Source of the DNA: Sneathiella marina
GTDB lineage: Bacteria > Pseudomonadota > Alphaproteobacteria > Sneathiellales > Sneathiellaceae
Length of the DNA: 64,000 nt
NCBI RefSeq assembly: GCF_023746535.1
Contig: NZ_CP098747.1
Location: 124,001 to 188,000 of the forward strand
Direction: 5' to 3'
Shown here: piece by piece, positions 24,741 through 34,595 of the stretch
Numbering within the stretch: position 1 is the stretch's first letter
Layout: the number at the start of each line of letters is the position of its first letter
Position numbers and translations under genes: made by a program
The notes under the pieces: model-generated
Told to the model about the DNA's origin: nothing
Databases searched by the model: none
The model's input: only the letters and a program-made list of their open reading frames with translations

Positions 24741-27254
24741 ATGGCGCAAAGACTTCCAGTTCCCATAAGCCGGCTGAGCCAGGCAATGATAGTGCTTGGA
24801 ATTTGTGCCGCGATTGTCGTTGGCTTTATCAATGCCCGGCATCTTCTTGTGCTCCGACAGGCTGAAGATCAGTTATTGTCCGCAAGATTTATGGTGCGCG
24901 GCCCGATCCCTGCGGATCGAAATATTCAAATTGTTGTTCTGGAAGAGGAACGGCTAACAACTCCCTCCGTCATATTGACGAATGTCACCAAGGCAATTGA
25001 GCATCTGACGGAGAATGAGAATAGTATAATCGTTTTTGATCAGACGTTGATGGACCGCATTACAGCAAGTAATTTTACCGGGAATGACCCGGCATTATCC
25101 GACGCTTTTATCTCAGCCTTGTCCAAGTCTGACCGAATACTCACACCTTACAGATTTACACTCGATTCAGGAGATCGAACAGACATTCCCGAAGCCATCA
25201 ACGAAACTGCATATCGTGTTTATCGATTTCGTGATGATACGGCCCCGCAATTACCTTTGAACCCGCAAGCTGTCGTGGCGCCATCCCGTGAAATTCTTGC
25301 GGTGACGACACCAGGCCATGAAACCTTTATTGATGACGGAACGATGTATCGTCAATTTGCTTATCCGGTATTAGGTTATAAAGGGGAGTATTTACCCTCT
25401 CTTGCGGTTGAAGCCGCCACGTCCTTTATGAATATAGCTCCGACTGACGTCAGCGTATTCTTCGGATCTGGTTTGCAAATAGGCAGCAATTACATTCCAA
25501 CAGACTCCTCCATGCAGATGGCATTGAATTATAGGGGTCCAGTGGGAAGCTATCAATATCGCACCCTTTCGGAAATTCTTGAGACACCGAATTCAAAGGA
25601 TAAGTTCGGAATTGTCCTGCTTGGTGCCGTTACTGCGGATCAGCAAGCGACATCCGTGACTCCTTTTGATCGAACCCTTCCAAATATCGAAGTTCTTGCA
25701 ACGTCCATCGATAATCTGCTGAATGCAGATCCGCTAGACCGGTCACAACAGGTCATAATTCTCGATATTATATTAATTGCGATTGTTGGGGTGTTTTTCG
25801 CTCTTTTGGCAACATTGCGCAGCGGTTTGGTTGTTCTGACATTGGGCGTGCTTATGGGTGCGCTCATTACAGTGCTCAATTTCAAAGCTTTTACGCTGAT
25901 TAACCTGGGGCTTAACCTGACTTTTCCGTTGGGGACAGTCATTTTATGCGCTGTCTATTTGTTTATAGCAAAGAAAGTGACCAACAGGCGGTTGCAGGTA
26001 ATAGAAGAAGCAGAGAAAAAAGATACCAGCAAATATGCAGCTCCCTGGATTGCGGAGCGGGTACGTAAGGCAAAAAATGTTATTGCAGCAGAAGAAGCCG
26101 CTGCAGCAGCGGAAGAAGAGGCGGCTTTGGCAAAAGCAATGGAAATGCAATCTGCTGAAGAAGAACTCGTTCTTACGGACGTCGTTCTGGTGACGGAGGA
26201 AGATATTGAAAGTAGCAGGTCCAGCAAGCCGTTGGACGCTGAAGAAGACATTCTAGAGACCGCAGAGCCGGATGTAGTGGAAGAGCCTCTATTCTTAAGA
26301 AAACCAACAACAACAGAGACACTTCATCTCTCTGGAGTAGAGGAAGTTGAACCAGCTATTCCGTCGGAACCGGCGGAGTTATCGCCTGTAGAAGCTGTTG
26401 TAGATACCACACAGCAGGAAGAGGCTGATGAGGTAATGGACGATGTCGAAACCGCGTTTGTGGAAGTTACAAAAGCTACAGTAAGTGAAGTGGTAGAAGA
26501 AAGCGCGGAAGAAGCTGATGTGCCAGTTGACGTGGTAACAGATGAAAATCCGGAGATTGCGCCTGTTTCAGTTACACCGCCGGGGCTTGCTGAGCCCGCC
26601 AACGAAGATCTTGCCGCATCCGGTGATGAGCGTGAAAAGACTGATGCCGCTTATCATTTTGACGTGGCCTTACTCTTTGTCGATTTGACTGGGTACGAAG
26701 CGGCAAATAGCGTTTTAGGGCCAACCAGGTTGGCGCAGATACGGCACTCCCTGCAAGGTATTGTTGAAGCAACCGTTTCCCGATATGCAGGTTACGCGAA
26801 TAGTTTCGGCGGTGACGGTGTTATCGGAATTTTCGGGTTGCCGGACGCGCATATGAATGACAGCATCAATGCCTTGCAATGCGCCCGGGACTTAACGGAA
26901 GAAATCGCTCAATGGCGCAGCAATCAGGCGCTGCCGGAAGAGGTAGATCTGAAGTTTGGAATTGGCATGCATTATGGTCAACTCTCCATCGAAGATAGTG
27001 ACGCTTTCAATGACGGGCAATTAAGCATTAAAGGTGAGGCGATTTCGGTTGTGAGCCATCTTGAGAAAATGTCAATTACCCATTCAAAAGCAGTTATTGC
27101 TTCCGATGCAATTGTCGATGAAATATTGACAGTCGGAACGTCGAACGAGCTGCTAAATGGATTTAGACCGCTTCCCTTGCAGGATGTGCAATCCAATGGA
27201 AGCCGCCAACGGGTTTGGCAATGGGACGGCCCGGACTCGACAGCCTCTTCCTAA
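24741..27254 (+). CDS. CHASE2-domain class III nucleotide cyclase with long acidic linker
   Basis: 837-residue membrane sensor. TM1 is at about 14-33, an extracytoplasmic CHASE2 domain at about 40-335, three TM helices at about 338-415, then a ~225-residue Ala/Glu/Val-rich acidic linker, and a C-terminal class III cyclase domain (about 640-800). The two metal aspartates are present (FVDLTGYE and GGDGVIGIFG). The segment usually reading GDAVNxAxRLE is GEAISVVSHLE (765-775), so the transition-state Asn and Arg are Ser769 and His773. Activity is therefore uncertain. It abuts the convergent CoA-ligase gene with no space between stops. Confidence 0.85.
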   Translation: MAQRLPVPISRLSQAMIVLGICAAIVVGFINARHLLVLRQAEDQLLSARFMVRGPIPADRNIQIVVLEEERLTTPSVILTNVTKAIEHLTENENSIIVFDQTLMDRITASNFTGNDPALSDAFISALSKSDRILTPYRFTLDSGDRTDIPEAINETAYRVYRFRDDTAPQLPLNPQAVVAPSREILAVTTPGHETFIDDGTMYRQFAYPVLGYKGEYLPSLAVEAATSFMNIAPTDVSVFFGSGLQIGSNYIPTDSSMQMALNYRGPVGSYQYRTLSEILETPNSKDKFGIVLLGAVTADQQATSVTPFDRTLPNIEVLATSIDNLLNADPLDRSQQVIILDIILIAIVGVFFALLATLRSGLVVLTLGVLMGALITVLNFKAFTLINLGLNLTFPLGTVILCAVYLFIAKKVTNRRLQVIEEAEKKDTSKYAAPWIAERVRKAKNVIAAEEAAAAAEEEAALAKAMEMQSAEEELVLTDVVLVTEEDIESSRSSKPLDAEEDILETAEPDVVEEPLFLRKPTTTETLHLSGVEEVEPAIPSEPAELSPVEAVVDTTQQEEADEVMDDVETAFVEVTKATVSEVVEESAEEADVPVDVVTDENPEIAPVSVTPPGLAEPANEDLAASGDEREKTDAAYHFDVALLFVDLTGYEAANSVLGPTRLAQIRHSLQGIVEATVSRYAGYANSFGGDGVIGIFGLPDAHMNDSINALQCARDLTEEIAQWRSNQALPEEVDLKFGIGMHYGQLSIEDSDAFNDGQLSIKGEAISVVSHLEKMSITHSKAVIASDAIVDEILTVGTSNELLNGFRPLPLQDVQSNGSRQRVWQWDGPDSTASS

Positions 27255-28643
27255 TTATATTGGGATAAACCGACGCAATTTCCCTGTTTCTTTGTGACGT
27301 TGAACAGTTTCGACAAATTCCACAATGATTTCCGGAGCGGTCAATCCATGGGCGATCAAAGCTGATTCTAGATCAGATTCCAGAAGGGTTTTATCAACAT
27401 CCCCGACAGAAACAACGGAGATTATGGCACCGGTTTTCGTCTGCCGGACCTGATATTCCTCAATTTGGGGATGTTGTCCCAAGGGGGTTCGGAAGACCAG
27501 GGGGTGAATTTTGACATCGTTCTCATAGATAAAGGCATCATCGGCGCGTCCCCGGACCTCCTCAATCAAAGGGAAGATGGATCCGCAGCTGCACAGGTTT
27601 TTACTTGGAATGGCGATATCTGAAATTTCATAGCGGATCATCGGCAAGCTTGTTCCAAAAAGAGATGTTGCAAGTATTTTATCAATTTCATCAGGATTGT
27701 CCGTTGGTCGGTTATCGTGATCGACAAATTCACAGATCACCATATCGTCAGTCATGTGCATTCCCTGATGGGCATCACACTCCACGCCGATATGACCGAC
27801 TTCGACGCAGCCCCACATATTATTGATTTCCAGCCCCCAGGCTTCTTTGGCAGCGATTCTGGCTTCGGGCAGCAGGGGTTCCGAGTTGGATGAGACGCGG
27901 TGCGGTGAAATATCCAGATTGCCCGCCACTGCCTCAATCGCGAGTTCCTGTATGGCGGAAGAAAAACCGTTAATTTGTGATGGCTGCGCTTTGTTGAGCT
28001 GGCTGACAAGTGTTGTCATTGGGGTTGCCGCAGGAAACCATTCCACCGCCAAATCCGGGTAGGGCGTGACTGAAAATAAAAAAGGGCTGCCATGAACGGT
28101 TTCGCCAGCTTCAACGACGGCAAGTAAGTGATCTCCGGTCAGGGTTTCAGTCGGTTCATCCCGCATTTGATAGCGAAATGTCGCACAGGCAATCTCAATA
28201 AATTCATCCCATCCCCAGACGAAGACACCGCGGGAGCCTGTGGATCCCCCCGTTGCAAAAATTTCATAATCGTCCAGGTAATAGTAGGGGGCTTCGGGAT
28301 CCCGCAGCTTTTGGGTGATATGGTTATTGGCGCCTTCCAGGGTCAGCCGTGCATCCGTGACAATCTGATCCCAGTTTCCCATAACATCCCCTTTGGTCAT
28401 GATGGGCAGAGACTCCAAATCTTTCTCCTGAAATGTATCAATATCAATGTTGCTTAATCGATCCTTGTGCCATGGGGAATTTTCGGTTGCATGCTTTAAC
28501 AGGGACCGCAGCCCCTTTTGCCGTTCCTGCTTGAGAGTTTCGGCGGACCAGGACAGTCGTGCAAGGTGAGCTGGTAACCGTTTCGCTATGGCATCCAGAT
28601 GTCGTTGACGTTTTTCGCCACTTAACCGAAATCTATGTGACAT
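27255..28643 (-). CDS. Phenylacetate-CoA ligase (PaaK)-like AMP-forming enzyme
   Basis: 462-residue member of the acyl-adenylate family of the PaaK branch, which activates aryl acids to CoA thioesters with ATP. The phosphate-binding loop FATGGSTGSRG, the aromatic-acid region NNMWGCVEVGH, the YEISD hinge-side motif and the C-terminal lysine (ETGKLRRFIPI) are visible. Start 28643 has GGGAGG 5 nt upstream; the frame continues upstream to 28835 without support. It is the last gene of the homogentisate cluster, 97 bp after maiA, so it may load an aromatic acid, or it may belong to a linked route. It has no PaaK symbol because the substrate is not certain. Confidence 0.8.
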   Translation of the reverse strand: MSHRFRLSGEKRQRHLDAIAKRLPAHLARLSWSAETLKQERQKGLRSLLKHATENSPWHKDRLSNIDIDTFQEKDLESLPIMTKGDVMGNWDQIVTDARLTLEGANNHITQKLRDPEAPYYYLDDYEIFATGGSTGSRGVFVWGWDEFIEIACATFRYQMRDEPTETLTGDHLLAVVEAGETVHGSPFLFSVTPYPDLAVEWFPAATPMTTLVSQLNKAQPSQINGFSSAIQELAIEAVAGNLDISPHRVSSNSEPLLPEARIAAKEAWGLEINNMWGCVEVGHIGVECDAHQGMHMTDDMVICEFVDHDNRPTDNPDEIDKILATSLFGTSLPMIRYEISDIAIPSKNLCSCGSIFPLIEEVRGRADDAFIYENDVKIHPLVFRTPLGQHPQIEEYQVRQTKTGAIISVVSVGDVDKTLLESDLESALIAHGLTAPEIIVEFVETVQRHKETGKLRRFIPI

Positions 28644-28740
28644 GCAGCCTCCCTTTTTATCCCAATTGAAAAAGATATATGGATTTCTTTTTAGGGGCAA
28701 CAGATCGCAGGCAAGGGGGCAAGCGCAGAAGCAAGTTTGT

Positions 28741-29364
28741 TTACCGAACGGCGTCAGGGTGAGCTTTTTGGAAGGCCTCGATTTCCGCACATCGCTGACC
28801 AATTTCGGAAATTCGCTTAAGTGATGAGATATCAAATCCCCACCGGTCCGCGTTATAAATCTGTGGCATCAGGCAAATATCGGCAAGGGTTGGGCAATCC
28901 CCATAGCAGAACGGCCCAGCTCCTGCGTCGTTGATGAGTTGTTCGAGGGCCGTCATCCCTTTTCCAATAAAATGCTTCATCCAGTCTACTTTAACGGGAT
29001 TGCTGCTGGTTGCGAGATCCGCCGCATAATTGACTACGTTGAGATTGCAAACGGGATGAATATCCATGGCAACCAAATGGGCCAAGGCGCGTACGCTTTG
29101 CCGGGCGTCCGCGGTTTCACCAAGCAAAGGCGGCGTTGGATAAAGTTCATCAAGATATTCGATGATGGACAGCGATTGGGTGAGCGTCTTACCCTTCATC
29201 ATCAAAACGGGGACATAGCCTTGTGGATTATGGCTGTACAATTTCTCGCCCGCGGCAAGATCCACCACTTTGGATTGGAAAGTGAGTTTTTTCAGGTTGA
29301 GCGCAATGCGCACGCGATAACTGGCTGAAGACCGCCAGTAGTCATACAGAACAATATCGCTCAT
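28741..29364 (-). CDS. maiA: Maleylacetoacetate isomerase MaiA (zeta-class GST)
   Basis: 207 residues. The zeta-class signature SSASYRVRIALN (residues about 12-23) contains the catalytic serine pair and glutathione site, followed by GYVPVL with cis-Pro and SLSIIEYLDE. It isomerises maleylacetoacetate to fumarylacetoacetate with glutathione, the step between HmgA and fumarylacetoacetase. It is in the same minus-strand run as both, 15 bp after the DUF2783 gene. Confidence 0.93.
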   Translation of the reverse strand: MSDIVLYDYWRSSASYRVRIALNLKKLTFQSKVVDLAAGEKLYSHNPQGYVPVLMMKGKTLTQSLSIIEYLDELYPTPPLLGETADARQSVRALAHLVAMDIHPVCNLNVVNYAADLATSSNPVKVDWMKHFIGKGMTALEQLINDAGAGPFCYGDCPTLADICLMPQIYNADRWGFDISSLKRISEIGQRCAEIEAFQKAHPDAVR

Positions 29365-29379
29365 ATGTTGGCTCCCACA

Positions 29380-29577
29380 TTATGGCGCCACGGCGCCCTC
29401 AAGTGTTTTTTTAAGGATGTCAAAATCACCCACTTCATTTGCGAGAAGAAGGACCAGGCGGGCATTCAGGGCAGCAGAATCGTCATCACTCAGATTTTCA
29501 TGAGCTCTGAGCAATAGTTCGTAGAAATCATCCCGATATTCTTGAAGGTTATCTTCACCAATTTCCCGGTATGTCAT
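29380..29577 (-). CDS. DUF2783 small protein
   Basis: 65-residue acidic protein (contains DDFYELLLRAHENLSDDDS and LLLANEVGD). It matches the DUF2783 family found beside FAD hydroxylases of the homogentisate region in alphaproteobacteria. Its start overlaps the FAD hydroxylase stop by 4 nt (ATGA), so the two are made together; it may be a partner or stability factor of that enzyme. Function unknown. Confidence 0.82.
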   Translation of the reverse strand: MTYREIGEDNLQEYRDDFYELLLRAHENLSDDDSAALNARLVLLLANEVGDFDILKKTLEGAVAP

Positions 29578-31208
29578 TGCGCGGCCTCCAGGGGTTCACT
29601 TGACTGTGCGCGGTGCAGGGATGGCAACAGCTTTTCTGTTTCCTCTAACCCAAAGCATGCTGCAATATGCTGGTCAGGCCGGATCAAATAGGCCAAATCA
29701 TTACCATATTGTTGCGCCACATTCCCCTCACAATCATATAATCCGGTGCCGCCGGCATCCGTCGTTACATGCAGATGACGCGCACCAGTCAGATCAAGCT
29801 CATGTGTAGAACTACCGATTGTCAAAAGAACAAACTCACCCCCCAGATGATTGAGCAACCAACTATTCTCCCCTGCTTGCTCGAGCGCGGCATCCGGGCA
29901 AGGTGTACCTGGGGTCAGGCCACGTGTAGATGTTGACTTGGTTTGGAGCGAAAGCCCGGCAAGGGAACAAGGCACGGACAACCGACCTGAATTCACCAGG
30001 GTTCGGGCAAAGGGGTAATCTTTTGCGAGTTTCAGGATTTCGTTGCGGAATATACGCTCCATTTTCGATTTGGGTGTCATGAAATTTGTGGCGCGCGAAG
30101 AGTTCTTGATATTTTCCTGTGCGCCGATACTCCGTTCCTCATCATAGCTGTCAAGTAAGACGGGTTCAGCCCGGCCCTGCAAGACAGCAGCAAGCTTCCA
30201 GCCCAGATTGTCCACGTCCTGAATGCCGCCGTTACCGCCGCGTGCACCGAACGGCGAGACCGTATGGGCACTGTCACCGACAAAAATCACGCGGCCATGG
30301 ACAAACTGATCGAGTTTTGCGCATGTGAAACTGTAAACGCTGACCCAATCCAGTTCGAAAGGACGATCGCCGACAATTGCCTTGATGCGCGGAATAACAT
30401 TCTCCGGCTTGCTTTCCGCCACCGGGTCTGTATCCGGCCCCAGTTGCAAATCGATGCGATAGATATTGTCAGGTTGCTTATGGAGCAATGAAGACTGCCC
30501 CTGGTGAAAAGGCGGCTCAAACCAGAACCAGCGCTCATGGGTGTCTTCCTCGTCGAAGGGGCTTTCTGCCATTTTCACATCGGCGATTAAAAAGCGTTCC
30601 TCAAAATGCTGTCCTTTAAACGCCAAGCCCATTCTGTCGCGGATAGCAGATTTCGCGCCATCGCAGGCGAGCACATAATCGGCTGCCAGATCATAGGTTC
30701 CTTCAGGGGTTTCAACCTGCAAAGTCACTTGATCCAGCCCAATGTCTTCCCCGACGACCTTGCTCAACCATCGAACTTCAATGAGGTCAGGAAACTCTGC
30801 TGTGCGGTCCACCAGATATTGTTCAACATAATATTGCTGAAGATTGATAAAGGCGGGCATCTTGTGACTATCATTGGGCAGTAAATCGAAATTATAAACT
30901 TCGTTCTCGCCATGAAACAGTCGGCCCACCTTCCAGGTGACACCTTTTTCCAGCATCCTATCCGCGACACCAAGCCGGTCAAATATTTCGAGTGTTCGCT
31001 TCGCCCAGCAAATGGCCCTGGAACCGACGGAGACCACATTATTATCGTCGAGGACAACGGAACGGATCCCGTGCATCGCCAGGTCAATGGCCATCGCGAG
31101 ACCGATGGGTCCCGCGCCAACGATTGCTACGGGATAGCGGGTTGAAGCCTCCCCGCGAAGTTCAGGTGGCGTAACGAATGGATACCGAATTCCCTGGTAA
31201 TGCGGCAT
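29574..31208 (-). CDS. FAD-dependent aromatic hydroxylase (MhpA/PheA-like)
   Basis: 544-residue class A flavoprotein monooxygenase. The FAD Rossmann motif GAGPIGLAMAIDLAMHG (about 25-41), the DG motif (ACDGAKSAIRDRMG) and the GD motif (FVGDSAHTVSPFGARGGNGG) occur in the usual order. A thioredoxin-like C-terminal tail follows. Start 31208 has AAGGAT 7 nt upstream; the earlier frame has no support. The setting between an MBL protein and DUF2783 in a homogentisate operon suggests that it makes a ring-hydroxylated acid, perhaps homogentisate from a hydroxyphenylacetate. The substrate is inferred. Confidence 0.87.
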   Translation of the reverse strand: MPHYQGIRYPFVTPPELRGEASTRYPVAIVGAGPIGLAMAIDLAMHGIRSVVLDDNNVVSVGSRAICWAKRTLEIFDRLGVADRMLEKGVTWKVGRLFHGENEVYNFDLLPNDSHKMPAFINLQQYYVEQYLVDRTAEFPDLIEVRWLSKVVGEDIGLDQVTLQVETPEGTYDLAADYVLACDGAKSAIRDRMGLAFKGQHFEERFLIADVKMAESPFDEEDTHERWFWFEPPFHQGQSSLLHKQPDNIYRIDLQLGPDTDPVAESKPENVIPRIKAIVGDRPFELDWVSVYSFTCAKLDQFVHGRVIFVGDSAHTVSPFGARGGNGGIQDVDNLGWKLAAVLQGRAEPVLLDSYDEERSIGAQENIKNSSRATNFMTPKSKMERIFRNEILKLAKDYPFARTLVNSGRLSVPCSLAGLSLQTKSTSTRGLTPGTPCPDAALEQAGENSWLLNHLGGEFVLLTIGSSTHELDLTGARHLHVTTDAGGTGLYDCEGNVAQQYGNDLAYLIRPDQHIAACFGLEETEKLLPSLHRAQSSEPLEAAQ

Positions 31209-31212
31209 GATT

Positions 31213-32163
31213 TTATCCTTGCAGTGAGGCCCACATCTCCTTGTCGCGTTCGGCTGTCCAAATCCTCGGCGTATCGATACCCCTTGCCTCGTCATATGCG
31301 CGGGCGACATTAAATGGCAGGCAATGTTCATAAATTGCATAGTCGGCGAATTTTGGATCGCATTCTGCGCGTACAGCGTCCCAGGCTTCTTTCAACGATC
31401 CACCGCGGGCGGCAACCGCTGCTGCTGGACGATACGTGCTTTCCACGAAATCACGGGTGTTGTTCAGCGCGGCGGCAACTAACTCGTCCCCGACCAAGGC
31501 GGCGCCTCGTCCGGGAACAATGGATTTAGGCTTGAACGCCGCGATGGCATCCAATGTGGTGCCCCAATCGCCAAAATGGCCGTCGCCGCAATAACAGGCG
31601 GAGTGGTACTCAACTACATCGCCGGAAAACAGGACTTCCGCATCCGGCACATAAGTTACGACATCGCCGGCCGTATGAGCCCGCCCCAAATGCATCAGGT
31701 CGACGCGTCGGTTGCCAAGATAAACGGTCATTCTGTCTGAAAAGGTATGTGTTGGCCAGGTGAGGCCTGGAATGTCTTCATGGCCTTCGAAAAGGCGGGG
31801 AAAGCGCTCAAATTCGCTATCCCAGTCTTCCTGTCCACGCTCAGCGACCATGGCGCGGCATTTATCCGAGGCAATGATTTGTTCTGCGCCATAGGCGGAT
31901 GCCCCAAGAACCCGGACAGCGTGATAATGTGAAAGCACCACATATTTTACCGGCTTATCGGTCACTGTCCTGATTTTCTCCAGGACCATATTCGCCATGC
32001 GCGGCGTCGCTTGCGTATCAATAACCATCACACTGTCATCACCAATGATGACGCCGGTATTGGGATCCCCTTCCGCAGTAAAGGCCCACAGATCTTTACC
32101 AATTTCCGTAAAAGAGATTGTTTTTTCTTCCATATCGCCTTGTGAGGCAAATGCCTTGCTCAT
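31213..32163 (-). CDS. MBL-fold hydrolase-like protein with altered metal motif
   Basis: 316-residue metallo-beta-lactamase-fold protein. The usual HxHxDH metal motif reads H79-Y-H81-A-V-R84-V, so the Asp and third His are missing. Downstream family positions are partly kept (HLGRAHTAGDVV and LFSGDVVEY). The same change is known to me from MBL proteins in homogentisate clusters, so it may bind one metal or act by a different route. It lies 4 bp before the FAD hydroxylase and 15 bp after the FAH gene. It might hydrolyse a lactone or thioester formed in this pathway; not shown. Confidence 0.8.
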   Translation of the reverse strand: MSKAFASQGDMEEKTISFTEIGKDLWAFTAEGDPNTGVIIGDDSVMVIDTQATPRMANMVLEKIRTVTDKPVKYVVLSHYHAVRVLGASAYGAEQIIASDKCRAMVAERGQEDWDSEFERFPRLFEGHEDIPGLTWPTHTFSDRMTVYLGNRRVDLMHLGRAHTAGDVVTYVPDAEVLFSGDVVEYHSACYCGDGHFGDWGTTLDAIAAFKPKSIVPGRGAALVGDELVAAALNNTRDFVESTYRPAAAVAARGGSLKEAWDAVRAECDPKFADYAIYEHCLPFNVARAYDEARGIDTPRIWTAERDKEMWASLQG

Positions 32164-32178
32164 GTTATGTCCTTTTCC

Positions 32179-33204
32179 CTAATCCGTTTCTTTTGGCGCA
32201 TATTTTTCAACAGTCTGCTGAATAGCCCCGAAAATGGAGTTGCCAGAGGCATCGAGCATTTCAATACGGACCGTATCACCAAATTTCATGAAAGGCGTGA
32301 TAGCTGCACCTGTTTCGATGGTTTCGATCATCCGTATTTCAGCTATACAGGCATATCCTGCTCCCCCTTCGGAGATGGATTTACCCGGACCGTCCCCCAG
32401 TTTGTTTGAGACAGTCCCCGAGCCAATGATCGTACCGGCACAGAGCGGCCGCGTTTTAGCCGCGTGCCGGATGAGTTCGGCGAAATTGAAGGTCATGTCA
32501 ATACCTGCATTGGCTTTTCCAAATGGCGCACCATTATAATCCACCATCAGCGGCAATGAGAGCTTGTTGTCCTGCCAATTCGATCCCAACTCATCTGGCG
32601 TCACGGCGACAGGTGAAAAGGCGCTGGATGGCTTGGCATGAAAGAAGCCAAAGCCCTTGCCAAGCTCGGCAGGGATTAAGCCGCGAAGAGAGACATCATT
32701 GGCGATCATAATCAAACGAATGGCTGACGCCGCCCGGTCCAGATCTGCACCCATGGGGACGTCATCGACAATTACGGCAATTTCGCCTTCCATATCGATA
32801 CCATACGCTTCCTCCGCCATTATTATGGGGTCATGGGGTGCCAGAAAGCTGTCTGATCCGCCCTGATACATCAACGGATCGGTCCAAAAGGAAGGCGGCA
32901 TTTCGGCTTTACGGGCCTTGCGTACCAGTTCGACGTGATTGACGTAAGCTGATCCGTCTGCCCATTGATAGGCCCGCGGTAGCGGTGAATGGGCAGTTTC
33001 CTCCTTGAAAGGCTCTCCGGTATTTGCGTTGTTCTCGAGCTCTTTGGCAGCTTGCGCAAGCAATGGTGCTTTCGCCTGCCAGTCATCAAGGGCAGCTTGC
33101 AGGGTCGGCGCAATCTCCGAAACGGGTTGGTATCGACTTAAATCCGACGTTACAACCACGAGCTGGCCGTCTCGTGACCCATTTTTCAAACTGGCGAGTT
33201 TCAT
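32179..33204 (-). CDS. Fumarylacetoacetate hydrolase family protein (probable fumarylacetoacetase)
   Basis: 341-residue FAH-fold enzyme. Metal ligands are visible in [14 protein letters not shown] (residues about 170-183) and in [10 protein letters not shown]; the late [16 protein letters not shown] loop is typical. It starts [15 protein letters not shown], like the ~340-residue bacterial fumarylacetoacetases. ATG 33204 has AAGGAAAG 3-10 nt upstream and overlaps the hmgA stop by 4 nt (ATGA). It hydrolyses fumarylacetoacetate to fumarate and acetoacetate, the last step of tyrosine/homogentisate catabolism. Confidence 0.88.
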   Translation of the reverse strand: MKLASLKNGSRDGQLVVVTSDLSRYQPVSEIAPTLQAALDDWQAKAPLLAQAAKELENNANTGEPFKEETAHSPLPRAYQWADGSAYVNHVELVRKARKAEMPPSFWTDPLMYQGGSDSFLAPHDPIIMAEEAYGIDMEGEIAVIVDDVPMGADLDRAASAIRLIMIANDVSLRGLIPAELGKGFGFFHAKPSSAFSPVAVTPDELGSNWQDNKLSLPLMVDYNGAPFGKANAGIDMTFNFAELIRHAAKTRPLCAGTIIGSGTVSNKLGDGPGKSISEGGAGYACIAEIRMIETIETGAAITPFMKFGDTVRIEMLDASGNSIFGAIQQTVEKYAPKETD

Positions 33205-34511
33205 TTCTTTCCTTCTTTTGTGCCGTCGAACCGTTTTTCCAAACCGGACCAACAGTCAATATAATCTGGTTGCAGTGTTTCAAGATTGGCCGCAAACGCC
33301 GTTATTTGTTGGGGCAGGCGGGTTTCGAACATAAACGCCAGGGTGTTTTCCAGTTTTTGCGGTGTCAGGTCGGCCGTTGTTGCTTTGAGAAAGCCTTCGG
33401 CATCGGGGCCATGCGGCAGCATCATATTATGCAGGCTCATGCCGCCGGGCACAAACCCTTCTTCCTTGGCGTCATATTGTCCGTAAATCAGTCCCATGAA
33501 CTCGCTCATAATGTTGCGATGGTACCAGGGTGGCCTGAATGTGTTTTCCGCAACCATCCATCTTGCTGGAAAGATTGCAAAATCGACATTGGCAGTTCCC
33601 GGCTCGTTTGAAGGTGCTGTTAAAACAGTGAAAATCGAAGGGTCCGGATGATCAAACAAAATGGCGCCGACGGCACAGAATAGTCGTAAATCGTATTTAA
33701 CGGGCGCAAAATTACCATGCCAGGCAACTACATCCAAAGGTGAATGGCCAATATCAGTCTGATAGAATTTCCCGCCCCATTTCACCTGCACGGAACAGGG
33801 CGTATCTTTCTCTTCATAAGCGGCGACCGGGCTCAGGAAATCTCGCGGATTAGCGAGACCGTTGGCACCGATTGGTCCGCGTTCCGGCAATGTAAACCGG
33901 GCGCCGTAGTTTTCACAAATGTAACCGCGGGCAGCGCCATCAACACAGCCCATCTTAAACATTATACCACGGGGAAGGATAGAGATTTCCCCAGGCTCAA
34001 CTTCCAGAATCCCAAGCTCTGTCTGAATTTCCAACCTGCCTTGTTCGGGGACGATGAGCATCTCGCCATCGGCATTAAAGAAATAATCATCTGTCATGCT
34101 GTCATTGAACGCGTAGGTATGGGAGGCCATGCCTGACTGCGACCGGACATCACCCGCCGTGGTCATTGTTTTTACGCCGTTGAGAAAAGTCGTTTTCGTG
34201 CTGGGTAAGGGCACCGGATTCCAGCGAAACTGGCCAATCGGTAAATCGTGATCACCCGTGGACGGGGGAGATAGCCAATTCGGATAGGAAACAGGCGAGA
34301 AATGCGCCGTATGACGAACGGATGGTCGCATGCGATATAGCCAGGAACGGGCATTTGTCGCGCGTGGTGCCGTAAAAGCGGTGCCCGAGATTTGCTCAGC
34401 ATAGAGGCCATAAGCGCAATTTTGCGGACTATTCTGGCCTTTTGGCAATGCGTCGGGCAGGGCTTCGGATTCCATTTCGTTGCCAAAGCCAGACATATAG
34501 CTGAGTTTCAT
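33201..34511 (-). CDS. hmgA: Homogentisate 1,2-dioxygenase HmgA
   Basis: 436-residue non-heme iron dioxygenase that opens homogentisate to maleylacetoacetate. The family start [19 protein letters not shown] is clear, as are [10 protein letters not shown] and the C-terminal iron-site region ([17 protein letters not shown]). ATG 34511 is preferred over 34517 because AAGG lies 9 nt upstream of it but only 3 nt before the earlier ATG. First gene of the minus-strand operon and divergent from a MarR regulator across an 84-bp gap with repeated ATGTAA sites. Confidence 0.95.
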   Translation of the reverse strand: MKLSYMSGFGNEMESEALPDALPKGQNSPQNCAYGLYAEQISGTAFTAPRATNARSWLYRMRPSVRHTAHFSPVSYPNWLSPPSTGDHDLPIGQFRWNPVPLPSTKTTFLNGVKTMTTAGDVRSQSGMASHTYAFNDSMTDDYFFNADGEMLIVPEQGRLEIQTELGILEVEPGEISILPRGIMFKMGCVDGAARGYICENYGARFTLPERGPIGANGLANPRDFLSPVAAYEEKDTPCSVQVKWGGKFYQTDIGHSPLDVVAWHGNFAPVKYDLRLFCAVGAILFDHPDPSIFTVLTAPSNEPGTANVDFAIFPARWMVAENTFRPPWYHRNIMSEFMGLIYGQYDAKEEGFVPGGMSLHNMMLPHGPDAEGFLKATTADLTPQKLENTLAFMFETRLPQQITAFAANLETLQPDYIDCWSGLEKRFDGTKEGKK

Positions 34512-34534
34512 GCCCATAATCCTTGTTGATCTTC

Positions 34535-34576
34535 TTACATGTAATTGGTATCATATGTAACAGTTGTAAATGTAAC
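34535..34576. promoter_or_regulatory. Candidate MarR operator: palindrome TTACATGTAA and three ATGTAA repeats
   Basis: A perfect palindrome TTACATGTAA lies at 34535-34544. ATGTAA recurs at 34539, 34555 and 34570, at 16- and 15-bp steps, between hmgA and the MarR gene. This fits binding by a MarR dimer controlling both genes. Seen directly; the binding protein is inferred. Confidence 0.5.
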
Positions 34577-34595
34577 TATCAAGGGATTTTTCAGC

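Noticed and set aside
25955-26251. A Ser/Ala-rich minus-strand frame.
   Set aside because: It is the complement of the Glu/Ala-rich linker of the CHASE2 cyclase; composition explains it.
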